This document shows positions 1 to 7,475 of a stretch of 50,991 bases of DNA, piece by piece. Made by a program: the position numbers and the translations under genes. The stretch comes from Solirubrobacterales bacterium (GTDB lineage: Bacteria > Actinomycetota > Thermoleophilia > Solirubrobacterales > 70-9), in assembly GCA_020438425.1 (NCBI GenBank), contig JAGQUQ010000004.1:17799-68789 (forward strand). Reading direction: 5' to 3'. The number at the start of each line of letters is the position of its first letter. The first letter of the stretch is position 1. The notes below the pieces were generated by a model that was not told the origin of the DNA, ran no database searches, and saw only the letters and a list, made by a program, of their open reading frames with translations.

Positions 1-1131
1 TGCGAGCGACTTGAAGATCGACTCGAAGTGGGCGCGACGATCCTCGATCGTCTTGTTCGAGGTGCGGTCGCTGTCCCGGTAGACCCGGAAGCCGGCCGGG
101 GCCTCGATCGCATTGCCCTCGGAGTCCTTCATGTTGCGGATCGCGACGATGTAGCGGTGACCGTTGGTCAGGTTCTTGCCCGGACGGATGATCAGGTTGC
201 GATCCTCGTCGGTGGTCGCGTTGCTGTCGAGCTCGGCCCAGATCAGCTGGCGCTCGCCGGAATCGGCGTCGATCAGCACCACCGGCTGGGACGGCTCATA
301 GGTCCTGCTCATCTCCCTGATCGAGACGATCGACGACTGGGTGAAGGCCGCCTCGTTGTCCATTCCCGGGATCTTCACCGAGAGCAGCGGGCCCGGGCTG
401 AAGCCATCGGACTGATTGAGCGGGGTCACGTCGATGTGCTTGCCGTCGGGGTACTCCCCGGTGGGGGTGTTCTTCGGAGTCGACTCCGGGTCGAGATCAA
501 GCCGCCGGCCGGTTTCGGAGGAGTCGTCGGCCCGGGTGTAGTAGTCGTTCGGGAACGGGGCCAGGCAGGCGTTGCCCGGCCCGGCGATGAAGTCGCACTT
601 CTCCGCCTGCGAAAGATCGACGCCGTCCGGAACGTCGCAGAGCGACTTCAGGGGGCTGAGCTTGCGGGAAGTCTTCGCGGTCTTCTTCTTCTTGCCGGAG
701 CGGTAGCTGGCGGTGACCTTGAAGGTGGGGGCACCGCAATCACCGACGATCGCACGACCGTTGGGGCTCAGGTTGACGCCGGCAATCAACGGTCGCCCGG
801 GCCGGACCTTCACGGTCCTGGTCCGGAGGGAGACATTCGACCGCGGCGACCAGACCACGGAGCCGGTGCCGCGCAGGGTGACTTTGACCGGCTTCTTGCG
901 CAGGTTTTTTGGAGCCTTGCGAGAGACCTTGACCGAGACCTTCACCTTGAGCTTGCCGCTCGACTTGACCGGTCCCTGTCCGGTGCTGATCACGCGCACA
1001 TTGGTCTTCAACGTGTCCTTGAGGCCGCTCGTCGCCTTCTCGACGACCTTTCCGGCCGAGGCAATTCCCGGCATCGCGAACAGCAGCGCGGCGAGACCCG
1101 CCAGCGTCAACAGCAGATTGAATCGCTTCAC
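1..1131 (-). CDS. Exported hypothetical protein, N-terminal part (truncated by window edge)
   Basis: Reading from a GTG at 1131 (AGGGGA ribosome site just upstream) the frame stays open to base 1, giving 377 residues without a stop. Residues 1-26 form a signal peptide (MKRFNLLLTLAGLAALLFA...ASA). A basic beta-rich stretch follows to about residue 165. The region after it carries CLAPFPNDYYTRADDS, GRRLDL and DGFSPGPLLS-type motifs. From memory these resemble the N-terminal region of large secreted lipase/esterase-like or Ig-like proteins of actinobacteria; that assignment is weak. It is divergent from the acylase gene, with a 227-bp spacer holding a 12-bp palindrome TCGAAATTTCGA (1227-1238). 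The C-terminal part and any catalytic domain lie outside the window. Confidence 0.7.
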   Translation of the reverse strand, partial: MKRFNLLLTLAGLAALLFAMPGIASAGKVVEKATSGLKDTLKTNVRVISTGQGPVKSSGKLKVKVSVKVSRKAPKNLRKKPVKVTLRGTGSVVWSPRSNVSLRTRTVKVRPGRPLIAGVNLSPNGRAIVGDCGAPTFKVTASYRSGKKKKTAKTSRKLSPLKSLCDVPDGVDLSQAEKCDFIAGPGNACLAPFPNDYYTRADDSSETGRRLDLDPESTPKNTPTGEYPDGKHIDVTPLNQSDGFSPGPLLSVKIPGMDNEAAFTQSSIVSIREMSRTYEPSQPVVLIDADSGERQLIWAELDSNATTDEDRNLIIRPGKNLTNGHRYIVAIRNMKDSEGNAIEAPAGFRVYRDSDRTSNKTIEDRRAHFESIFKSLA

Positions 1132-1358
1132 TTGGTTCCCCTTGTCTCCCTCGATTTTCTCCCCGGGGCCGAACGGCCCAACCTGAAAAGGATAGCGCTG
1201 AACCGGACGCCGATAGAAGAACACGGTCGAAATTTCGAGAAAGCGGCCGTACGGTACGCGCCGGTATGCTCAGACCGCTCCGAAACAGGTTTTCGGGGGT
1301 TAGAGGGACTGGAGAAATGAAGGGCCGCAGGGGCTCTTCGCCACAGACTGGAGAGAAC

Positions 1359-3881
1359 TTGAAGTTGATCAGACTGCTGATCGCGGCAATCGCCATCACC
1401 ATGGCATTTGGCGTGACAGCCGGACAGGCAACCGCCAAGCCCAGCATCGCCAAGCAGGCAAAGAAGCTCTGCAAGGGCAAGAAGGGCAAGGCCAAGAAGA
1501 ACTGCGTCAAGAAGCAGACCAAGCGTCTCAAGGCGAAAGCCGAGCGCGAGCGCAAGAAGGAACTTACCCGGCCCGGTGTCACGGTCCGGACCACTGAAGG
1601 TGGAGTTCCGCGCATCGTCGCCGACAGCTGGCGTGGCCTCGGCTACGGCTACGGCTGGTCGCTGGCCAAGGAGAACATCTGCTCGATGGCCGACATCTAC
1701 ACCACGGTTCGTGGTGAGCGGTCGAAGTACTTCGGTGCCGACGGCACCTGGATGCTCTCCGGCAACGGAATCCAGTTCACCAACCTCGAGTCCGACTTCT
1801 CGCACAAGCGGGTGATTGCCGAAGGCACGATCGGCAAGATCCTGAAGATGAAGCCGCCGAACGGTCCCCGCACCGAGGTCAAGCAGGTCGTCGATGGCTA
1901 CGTCAAGGGTTACAACGCCTGGCTGAAGCAGAACAAGGCGAAGATCCAGGACACCACCTGCAAGGGCAAGCCGTGGGTCAGGAACATCACCGCCCAGGAC
2001 GTCTGGCTGCGCTTCTACGAGCTCGCCGGCATGGCTGGTTCGGGTGCCGCGGTTGACGGAATCGCCAACGCCGCGCCTCCGCTTTCGATGCGCAGCGCTG
2101 ACGCTGCGGCCGCTGAAGCCGACGACGCAACAGCCGCCGACTTCGAGCAGCTGGCCAAGCCCGCCGCGATCGGCTCCAACGCCGTCTCGCTCGGTTCCCA
2201 GTCGACTTCGACCGGCAAGGGCATGCTCTACGGCAACCCCCACTTCCCGTGGCAGGGTTCCGAGCGGTTCTTCCAGTCGCAGCTGACCATCCCGGGCAAG
2301 ATCAATGTCTCGGGCGGCAGCCTTCTGGGCAGCCCGGTGATCCAGATCGGACACACCCAGGGCGTGGCCTGGAGCCACACCGTTTCGACCGCACGCCGGT
2401 TCAACTTCTTCCGCGAGACCCTGGTCCCGGGAGACCCGACCAAGTACATGGTCGATGGCCAGCCGGTCGACATGAAGGAGACCACGATCACGGTCGACAA
2501 GGGCAACGGGGATTCAGAGACCCGCACCCTCTACTCGACCAAGCATGGTCCGATCTCGGTGTCGATCCAGAAGACCCCGCTTTTCCCGTGGGGAACCGAC
2601 TACGCGTACTCGCTCTTCGATGCGAACGCGAACAGTCTCCGGGTCGTCAACCAGTTCTTCGCCTTCAACCGCGCCCAGAGCGTGGCTGACATGAAGAAGG
2701 CGCTTCAGGACAACCAGGGTGTGCCGTGGGTCAACACGATCGCGGCTGACTCGAAGGGCAACGCGATGTACGCCGACGTGTCGGTCGTGCCGAACCTGAC
2801 CGATGCCCGGGTCGCCGAATGCAACACGCCGGGCCTGGGTGAAACCGCCTGGAACCTGCAGAAGGTTGCGGTGCTCGACGGTTCGACCTCGAGCTGCGAC
2901 ATGCAGAAGGCGGCCGGCTCGGTTGCCAACGGCACTCTGCCGATGAGCCAGATGCCCGTCCAGATCCGCAAGGACTACGGCTCGAACATGAACGACAGTT
3001 ACTGGCTGTCGAACCCGAACGCGCCGCTCGAGGGTTACCCGAGCATCATCGGCAACGAGAAGACCGCTCGGTCGCTGCGGACCCGTAACGGTCTGGTTCA
3101 GATCGAGGAACGCCTGGCGGGCGGGGGCAAGTTCTCCCCGGCCACGTTGCGCGAGTTCATCGACAACGACCGCCACTACGGTGCCGAGCTGCTGATTCCG
3201 GCTCTGGTCACCTACTGCAAGGCCAACCCGACGATCAACTCGGTTGACGTCAGCGAGGCCTGCACGGTGCTGGAGAACTGGGACCTCACAGAGGGCCTCG
3301 ATTCGCCCGGCGCCTACCTCGGACGCCAGGTGATCGGCAACCTGCTGAGTATCAGCAGTGCCAACCTGTGGACCAATCAGTTCAGTCTGACCGATCCGGT
3401 CCACACGCCGAACGGTCTCAACACGGCGACTGCCGCCGTGCCGACCGCGCTGTCCGATGCCGTCACCTACATGGCCGGCAAGGGCATTCCGCTGAACGCC
3501 AAGTGGCGTGACTACCAGTACGTGACCAAGGCCGGCGAGAAGATCCCGATCCCCGGCGGCCAGGGCGGTCAGGGCGTGTTCAACGTCATTTCCGCGGTCA
3601 GGAACAGCGACACCGGCGTGTACGACAGCGTCCGTCACGGTTCCAGCTTCATCATCATGGCCTCGATGAACGGTGCCAAGTGCCCGGACGTCAAGACCAT
3701 TCTCACCTACTCGCAGGCTGCGACGAACGAGCTGTCCCCGCACTTCGCGGACCAGACCAAGCTGTTCTCACAGCACAAGTGGCTGACCGACCGCTTCTGC
3801 GTCGCACAGCAGAAGAAGTCGCCCGGCCTCAAGACCACCAACCTGAACGGTGGAGCGAAGGCAGTGAAGAAGGGCTGGTAA
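1359..3881 (+). CDS. Secreted penicillin acylase family (Ntn-hydrolase) protein, AHL/aculeacin acylase-like
   Basis: 840 aa. Penicillin-acylase-family enzymes hydrolyse amide bonds of acylated substrates (beta-lactams, N-acyl homoserine lactones, lipopeptides) outside the cytoplasm after self-cleavage into alpha and beta subunits. The cleavage/nucleophile site is visible as IGSNAVSLGS, with Ser273 following Gly272. The downstream beta-subunit motifs GNPHFPWQGSERFFQ, GHTQGVAWSHTVS and NMNDSYWLSNPNAPL fit the PvdQ/aculeacin-acylase branch better than classical penicillin G acylase. I chose TTG 1359 because it follows a GGAGAG site and gives a clean signal peptide (MKLIRLLIAAIAITMAFG...ATA). ATG 1317 in the same frame is the alternative. 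Residues about 28-67 are a very lysine-rich segment with two cysteines, before the catalytic fold. The substrate cannot be read from the sequence. Confidence 0.92.
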   Translation: MKLIRLLIAAIAITMAFGVTAGQATAKPSIAKQAKKLCKGKKGKAKKNCVKKQTKRLKAKAERERKKELTRPGVTVRTTEGGVPRIVADSWRGLGYGYGWSLAKENICSMADIYTTVRGERSKYFGADGTWMLSGNGIQFTNLESDFSHKRVIAEGTIGKILKMKPPNGPRTEVKQVVDGYVKGYNAWLKQNKAKIQDTTCKGKPWVRNITAQDVWLRFYELAGMAGSGAAVDGIANAAPPLSMRSADAAAAEADDATAADFEQLAKPAAIGSNAVSLGSQSTSTGKGMLYGNPHFPWQGSERFFQSQLTIPGKINVSGGSLLGSPVIQIGHTQGVAWSHTVSTARRFNFFRETLVPGDPTKYMVDGQPVDMKETTITVDKGNGDSETRTLYSTKHGPISVSIQKTPLFPWGTDYAYSLFDANANSLRVVNQFFAFNRAQSVADMKKALQDNQGVPWVNTIAADSKGNAMYADVSVVPNLTDARVAECNTPGLGETAWNLQKVAVLDGSTSSCDMQKAAGSVANGTLPMSQMPVQIRKDYGSNMNDSYWLSNPNAPLEGYPSIIGNEKTARSLRTRNGLVQIEERLAGGGKFSPATLREFIDNDRHYGAELLIPALVTYCKANPTINSVDVSEACTVLENWDLTEGLDSPGAYLGRQVIGNLLSISSANLWTNQFSLTDPVHTPNGLNTATAAVPTALSDAVTYMAGKGIPLNAKWRDYQYVTKAGEKIPIPGGQGGQGVFNVISAVRNSDTGVYDSVRHGSSFIIMASMNGAKCPDVKTILTYSQAATNELSPHFADQTKLFSQHKWLTDRFCVAQQKKSPGLKTTNLNGGAKAVKKGW

Positions 3882-3894
3882 GACACCAGCAGCC

Positions 3895-3914
3895 GGGCCG
3901 GTCTGCGCCGGCCC
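3895..3914. terminator. Short GC hairpin after the acylase gene
   Basis: GGGCCGG-TCTGCG-CCGGCCC, a perfect 7-bp stem 14 nt past the acylase stop codon. There is no U-tract. It is the first of two hairpins in this gap. Confidence 0.45.
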
Positions 3915-3928
3915 TCCGATAGCGACCC

Positions 3929-3965
3929 GCCCCTCCCGCCGGACGAAAGAACGGTCGGGAGGGGC
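3929..3965. terminator. Ten-bp-stem hairpin, likely terminator
   Basis: GCCCCTCCCG (3929-3938) pairs perfectly with CGGGAGGGGC (3956-3965) across a 17-nt loop. It sits between the acylase gene and the nitrilase promoter, so it probably insulates the two units. No T-run follows, as is common for actinobacterial terminators. Confidence 0.5.
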
Positions 3966-3970
3966 TCCGC

Positions 3971-4023
3971 TGTCGGGACCTCCAAGCGCCGCCTATAATC
4001 GGGTTGATTGACTTGTCAATCAA
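3971..4023 (+). promoter_or_regulatory. Promoter with FadR-like 20-bp palindrome over the start site
   Basis: A perfect -10 hexamer TATAAT (3994-3999) lies 17 nt after a weak -35 TGTCGG (3971-3976). Just downstream, where transcription should start, is the perfect palindrome TTGATTGACTTGTCAATCAA (4004-4023). It has 9-bp arms and a 2-bp centre, and ends 7 nt before the nitrilase ATG. Its inner 18 bp follow the layout TGAnTGAnTnnTCAnTCA of the Bacillus FadR operator (quoted from memory). The TetR gene in the same transcript is FadR-like, so autoregulation is the likely function. Confidence 0.7.
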
Positions 4024-4030
4024 CTCACCG

Positions 4031-4855
4031 ATGAAGGCAGCTGTCATACAGATCAACTCCGGCGCCGATCGCGCCCGGAACATCGAGGTCGCGGGGTCCC
4101 TGGTCGGGGCCGCGGCCAAAGACGGTGCCGATTTTGTGGTGCTGCCCGAGAAATGGGCCTTGCTCGGTGACGGAAACGCTCTCACCGAGGGGGCGGAGAC
4201 CCTCGACGGCGAGGCAGTATCCACTGCCCGGTACTGGGCTGTGGACCATGAGCTCTATGTTCTGGCGGGCAGCTTCACCGAGATTTCCGGGCAGGGACTG
4301 CCGACCAACACCTCGGTGCTGATCGCCCCGACCGGCCAGATCATGGCCCGCTACGAGAAGCTCCACATGTTCGACGTCGAGGCTGGCGGGGTCCGGTACC
4401 GCGAGTCCGATCACGAACGGGCGGGGGAGGGGCTGGCGCTCGCCGACGTCGGCGAACTCGTGGTCGGGCTCACGGTCTGTTACGACCTGCGCTTCCCCGA
4501 ACTCTTCCGGGCCCTGCTCGACCGGGGCGCAACCGCTTTCACGGTTCCTTCAGCCTTCACCTCGGCCACCGGCCGTGATCACTGGGAGCCCCTGCTCAGG
4601 GCCAGGGCGATCGAGAACCAGGCCTTCGTCCTCGCCGCCAATCAGGTCGGGACCGCCGACCCTTCATACGACTCCTGGGGCCACTCGATGATCGTCGGGC
4701 CCTGGGGGGATGTCCTGGCCGAGGTGAGCGAAGGCGAAGGCTTTGCCGCGGCCGAACTGGACCTGGCCCGACAGGCCGAAGTCCGGACCAAACTGCCGGC
4801 CGTCGAGCACCGCCGGCCCGAGATCTTCAACCAAGGAGTTGCCAATGGCTCGTGA
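4031..4855 (+). CDS. Carbon-nitrogen hydrolase (nitrilase superfamily, Nit/omega-amidase-like)
   Basis: 274 aa, the usual length for the family. Nitrilase-superfamily enzymes hydrolyse non-peptide C-N bonds of amides or nitriles through a Glu-Lys-Cys triad. The triad is visible as Glu40 (VLPEKW), Lys110 (YEKLHMFDV) and Cys150 (VCYDLRFPE). The CYDLRFPELFR and HMFDV motifs are typical of the Nit1/Nit2 (omega-amidase or deaminated-glutathione amidase) branch, so a metabolite-repair role is possible; the substrate is not determined. ATG 4031 starts the conserved MKAAVIQ strand. An in-frame upstream TTG at 4004 lies inside the operator palindrome and was rejected. The 3' end overlaps the TetR gene by 11 bp, indicating translational coupling. 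Confidence 0.9.
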   Translation: MKAAVIQINSGADRARNIEVAGSLVGAAAKDGADFVVLPEKWALLGDGNALTEGAETLDGEAVSTARYWAVDHELYVLAGSFTEISGQGLPTNTSVLIAPTGQIMARYEKLHMFDVEAGGVRYRESDHERAGEGLALADVGELVVGLTVCYDLRFPELFRALLDRGATAFTVPSAFTSATGRDHWEPLLRARAIENQAFVLAANQVGTADPSYDSWGHSMIVGPWGDVLAEVSEGEGFAAAELDLARQAEVRTKLPAVEHRRPEIFNQGVANGS

Positions 4856-5444
4856 GGCCGCGCCGGAACGCCGGCGCCAGATCCTCGACGCGGCGGTTCG
4901 AGTCTTTGCCCGCCAGGGCTTCCACTCGACCCGGGTCGCCGACATCGCCGACGAGGCGGACGTTGCCTACGGGCTCGTCTATCACTACTTCTCCTCCAAG
5001 GAGAACGTGCTCAACGAACTCTTCGTTCAGCGCTGGTCGCTGCTGATCGAAGCGATCGACGAAGCCGACCAGAGCTCGTTGACCCACGAGGAGAAGCTCG
5101 GAGCCGTAGCCGGCTTCATCATCGACTCCTACCGGTACGACCCGGACCTGATGAAGGTGATCATCGTCGAAGTGACCCGGGCGGCGAACTCGTTCGGCCG
5201 GACCCACCTCGAAGAGATCAACCGGGCCTACGAATTGATCGGACGGATCGTCGCCGACGGGCAGAAGAACAGCATCTTCCGCGAGGACATCGATCCGGCC
5301 TTCGCCGCGATGGTTTTCTACGGCGCGATCGAACAATTGCTCTCGGGCTGGATCTTCGGAGTCATCCCCGGCAGCGATCGCGACTTTGACGAGGCCAGGG
5401 CACTGATCGTGAAAACGATTTGCGAAGGCTTGGCGCGCCGTTAG
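4845..5444 (+). CDS. TetR/AcrR family transcriptional regulator, FadR-like
   Basis: 199 aa. Residues about 8-55 hold the TetR helix-turn-helix (RRRQILDAAVRVFARQGFHS, then VADIADEADVAYGLVYHYF). The ligand-binding half (DLMKVIIVEVTRAANSF..., AMVFYGAIEQLLSGWI) resembles the acyl-CoA-sensing FadR/YsiA group. ATG 4845 has a good AAGGAG site at 4833-4838 inside the end of the nitrilase gene. The regulator is co-transcribed with the nitrilase. The FadR-type palindrome at 4004-4023 is its probable operator, which makes this a self-repressing two-gene unit. Ligand identity (acyl-CoA?) is inference only. Confidence 0.88.
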   Translation: MAREAAPERRRQILDAAVRVFARQGFHSTRVADIADEADVAYGLVYHYFSSKENVLNELFVQRWSLLIEAIDEADQSSLTHEEKLGAVAGFIIDSYRYDPDLMKVIIVEVTRAANSFGRTHLEEINRAYELIGRIVADGQKNSIFREDIDPAFAAMVFYGAIEQLLSGWIFGVIPGSDRDFDEARALIVKTICEGLARR

Positions 5445-5465
5445 CTTGGGTATTGTGACCTTTAC

Positions 5466-5600
5466 ATGGATAACGACATCGTCAGAAGAATCACCTGGAG
5501 CGTCATGCTCACGGCGAGCAGCGCTCTGGCCAGCCTGATCGCTTCCCGACTTGCCGCCATCGCATACCGCCGGTTCTTCAACGAGGATCCGCCGGAATAG
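5466..5600 (+). CDS. Small membrane protein, 44 aa
   Basis: ATG 5466 to TAG 5598-5600: a 44-residue protein with one hydrophobic helix (about residues 8-32), a basic AYRR motif and an acidic tail (FNEDPPE). It ends 3 nt before the GTG of the holin-X-family gene, so it is very probably the first gene of a three-gene envelope operon. Actinobacteria often carry a short hydrophobic ORF beside Phage_holin_3_6 and DUF3618 genes. I do not recognise a named family for this one. Confidence 0.65.
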   Translation: MDNDIVRRITWSVMLTASSALASLIASRLAAIAYRRFFNEDPPE

Positions 5601-5603
5601 ACC

Positions 5604-6065
5604 GTGGCCCCGCAGGATTACCAGCCGCCTCCGTACCAGCGTCCGTCCGGCCGGCCGGACCCGAACCGCCCGGCTTCCGAGAAGACGGTCGGCGAGATGG
5701 TTTTCGAGGTCTCCGAACGGACCTCTGCTCTCATCCGCGAGGAAATCGAACTCGCCAAGACCGAAGTCAGTGAAAAGGTCACCACCCTGGCTCGCGGCTC
5801 CGCGGTCGGGATTGCCGCCGGTGTCTTCGCTTTCCTCGCCCTGATCCTTCTCATGCATGCCTTCGCTCTCGGAGTTGCCTCGCTATTCGGTTGGGGTGCC
5901 TGGGCCGGATACCTGCTCGAGGGTGTGATCTTCATCGCGATTGCCGGCGGCGCCGGCTACTTCGCCTACAACTCCTTCGAGAAGACCGGTGCCCCGATCC
6001 CGACCGAAGCGATCGAGGAAGCCCAGAAGACCAAGGCCCTGCTCACCCCCGGAGATGAAGCCTGA
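5604..6065 (+). CDS. Phage holin family protein (Actinobacterial Holin-X type, PF07332)
   Basis: 153 aa from GTG 5604. A proline-rich N-terminus precedes the family's amphipathic motif SALIREEIELAKTEVSEKV (about residues 40-58), then two strong membrane helices (about 67-95 and 100-122) and a short cytoplasmic tail. Despite the name, these are widespread chromosomal actinobacterial membrane proteins, and no phage genes lie nearby. Its stop overlaps the start of the DUF3618 gene by one base (TGATG). Confidence 0.85.
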   Translation: MAPQDYQPPPYQRPSGRPDPNRPASEKTVGEMVFEVSERTSALIREEIELAKTEVSEKVTTLARGSAVGIAAGVFAFLALILLMHAFALGVASLFGWGAWAGYLLEGVIFIAIAGGAGYFAYNSFEKTGAPIPTEAIEEAQKTKALLTPGDEA

Positions 6066-6421
6066 TGAGCGATCCGATCGAACCTGACAAGCCCTTCAAG
6101 CCCGAGGGAATCGGTCCCGAAGCGCCGGTCGACAAGACCCCCAACCGCTTCGCTCCGCCGGAAGGCACCCCGGCACCGCCCGCCGGGCAGCCCGGTTCTC
6201 CCTACGCCACACCGCCCCCGAAGCGGAACTCGGCCCAGATCCGGGCCGATATCGATGCCCAGCGGGAAGAGCTCGGCAAGTCCGTCGACCAACTCCGCGA
6301 CCGGGTCACCGAACTGACCGACTGGAAGTCGCAACTCCGCAAGCACCGCAAGCAGATCATCGTCGGCGCCGTAGCCACCGGCTTCGTAGTCGGGGGACTA
6401 ATGGCCCTCCGCCGCCGTTAA
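6065..6421 (+). CDS. DUF3618 domain membrane protein
   Basis: 118 aa. A Pro-rich, low-complexity N-terminal half (about 1-55) precedes the DUF3618 signature SAQIRADIDAQREELGKSVDQLRDRV (coiled-coil, about 58-85). One C-terminal membrane helix ends in a basic ALRRR tail. DUF3618 genes normally sit next to the holin-X family gene, as here, and probably form a membrane complex of unknown role. The composite repeat begins directly after its stop codon. Confidence 0.85.
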   Translation: MSDPIEPDKPFKPEGIGPEAPVDKTPNRFAPPEGTPAPPAGQPGSPYATPPPKRNSAQIRADIDAQREELGKSVDQLRDRVTELTDWKSQLRKHRKQIIVGAVATGFVVGGLMALRRR

Positions 6422-6600
6422 GGCTCCGGGCAACGCGCCCAGGACGCACCTGCGGGCGCCGTGGCTTCGTCAACGCCGGGAAGCGGCAGCTCATGTACGG
6501 AAGTACTATCGCGGCCATTTCCCGGCTTATTCCTCGCCAGCCACCCGCAGGAGCGCCCTGTGCACGACCCGCCGAAAGTCTTGTGGTGTTGGCATTTCGC

Positions 6601-6643
6601 GAGATCCCACTTTGTGCCGTATACCGGCGCAAAGTGGGATTTC
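6601..6643. repeat. Repeat module: long hairpin with TATAC loop (copy 1)
   Basis: ATCCCACTTTGTGCCG (6604-6619), loop TATAC, then CGGCGCAAAGTGGGAT (6625-6640): 16 bp with one wobble, extended by GAG/TTC outside. The equivalents at 25216-25260 and 37102-37144 keep the loop and fold while some stem bases change in pairs. Confidence 0.8.
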
Positions 6644-6670
6644 GGTGGTTTCCCGCTCCCAACCCGGGGC

Positions 6671-6716
6671 AGGTGCCTATCGGAGTTGTCTATATAGACA
6701 ACTCTCATACCCACCT
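6671..6716. repeat. Repeat module: 46-nt symmetric palindrome (copy 1)
   Basis: The core is a perfect 22-bp palindrome (6683-6704) with half-site GAGTTGTCTAT. It is flanked by TAT/ATA and AGGTG/CACCT pairs separated by 2-nt symmetric internal loops. The same 46 bases occur unchanged at 25287-25332. It could be a hairpin or a dimeric protein site. Confidence 0.8.
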
Positions 6717-6877
6717 CCCGAGACTCGGGCGTGAACCTCGTCCTGGAGGCGGAACGGGACTCGGGGACACCCCGAAATTCCCCTTCACCTGCCCTGCACC
6801 CCCGCAGTGGGTCGGATAACCGGCAGCTCAGCCGAAAATCCGACCCACGAGAGACGCAAGCAGGGTCCGGACGACCC

Positions 6878-6921
6878 GGTGGGTCGGATTTTCGTCACCG
6901 GGGCCGGAAATCCGACCCGCC
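6878..6921. terminator. GGGTCGGATTT hairpin at the 3' end of def
   Basis: GGTGGGTCGGATTT (6878-6891) pairs with AAATCCGACCCGCC (6908-6921), leaving one wobble. It lies 3 nt beyond the def stop codon on the minus strand. A related 11-bp stem precedes it at 6807-6848. This is one of six copies of the motif in the window. Confidence 0.6.
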
Positions 6922-6924
6922 TGG

Positions 6925-7446
6925 CTAGCTGTAGTTCTGGCGGCGGAAGAGGTCGTCGGTGATCGAGGCGACCCGGTCGAGGAAGAGGATTCCGTCGAGG
7001 TGGTCGATCTCGTGGAGAACGCAGCGGGCCTCGAAACCGGCCAGCTGGACCTGGTTCATATCGAGGTCGCGCTGGCCGTCCTGGAACTCGACCGTGGCCT
7101 TGCGGGGCCGGCGCACATTGGCGGTCAGGTCGGGAAGCGAGAGGCAACCCTCCCGGCTCACCTTGGTTCCTTCGGAACGGTGAACCACTCTCGGATTGAC
7201 CAGCACCATCAGGCCGTGTTCTTCCTTTGCCTTTGGGTGGCCGGTGATGTCGACCACGGCAATCCGGACCGGCTCGCCGATCTGCGGTGCCGCCAGCCCC
7301 ACGCAGTGATCGAAGGCGTTCATCGTGTCGAGCAGATCGGCGATCACCCGCCCGGTTTCCTCACGGTCGGCGGGGCCGGTCTGGGCCGGCGAGCAGACCG
7401 TCTTCAGGATCGGGTCGGGATAGGTGAGGACCTCGCGGGTGGCCAT
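6925..7446 (-). CDS. def: Peptide deformylase
   Basis: 173 aa. It removes the formyl group from the initiator methionine of nascent proteins, using a metal-bound water. All three family motifs are present: GLAAPQIG (near residue 50), EGCLSLP (near 99) and HEIDHLDG (near 145). They supply the metal ligands Cys, His, His and the catalytic Glu. The length is standard. It is the last gene of a minus-strand unit with the ACT-domain and DegV genes (29-nt gap to the former), and a hairpin follows its stop. Confidence 0.97.
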   Translation of the reverse strand: MATREVLTYPDPILKTVCSPAQTGPADREETGRVIADLLDTMNAFDHCVGLAAPQIGEPVRIAVVDITGHPKAKEEHGLMVLVNPRVVHRSEGTKVSREGCLSLPDLTANVRRPRKATVEFQDGQRDLDMNQVQLAGFEARCVLHEIDHLDGILFLDRVASITDDLFRRQNYS

Positions 7447-7475
7447 CCGGAGACCTCTCAGGCGGTCACAGACAT

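Larger units (their letters stand above)
6422..6924 (+). repeat. Composite structured 3'-UTR repeat, copy 1
   Basis: This 503-bp gap has no plausible gene. It is homologous along most of its length to 24985-25541, and in its first half to 36909-37144. In order it holds: a GCGCCC/GGGCGC stem (6435-6459); a hairpin with GCCGGGAA/TTCCCGGC arms and an apical GTAC-GGAA-GTAC stem (6475-6526); a long hairpin with a TATAC loop (6601-6643); a 46-nt symmetric palindrome (6671-6716); and two GGGTCGGAT hairpins (6807-6848, 6878-6921). It starts at the stop codon of the DUF3618 gene and ends at the stop of the convergent def gene, so it probably serves as a two-way 3' end. Confidence 0.85.

Noticed and set aside
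28-1320. 430-aa plus-strand open frame at the window start
   Set aside because: Opposite the exported protein, which has a signal peptide, ribosome site and natural composition. The plus frame is Arg/Gly/Val/Leu/Asp-rich shadow text typical of GC-rich antisense frames.
5604-6065. Prophage suggested by a holin-family protein
   Set aside because: PF07332 proteins are ordinary chromosomal actinobacterial membrane proteins; no capsid, tail, lysin or integrase gene is nearby.
6683-6704. LexA/SOS box or DasR (dre) site as identity of the 22-bp palindrome
   Set aside because: The half-site GAGTTGTCTAT does not match actinobacterial LexA (CGAACNNNNGTTCG) or the dre pattern (TGGTCTAGACCA); only a loose GntR resemblance remains.
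6422-6924. Insertion sequence or CRISPR array as explanation for the repeats
   Set aside because: No transposase frame, no terminal inverted repeats or target duplications visible, and no regularly spaced short direct repeats.
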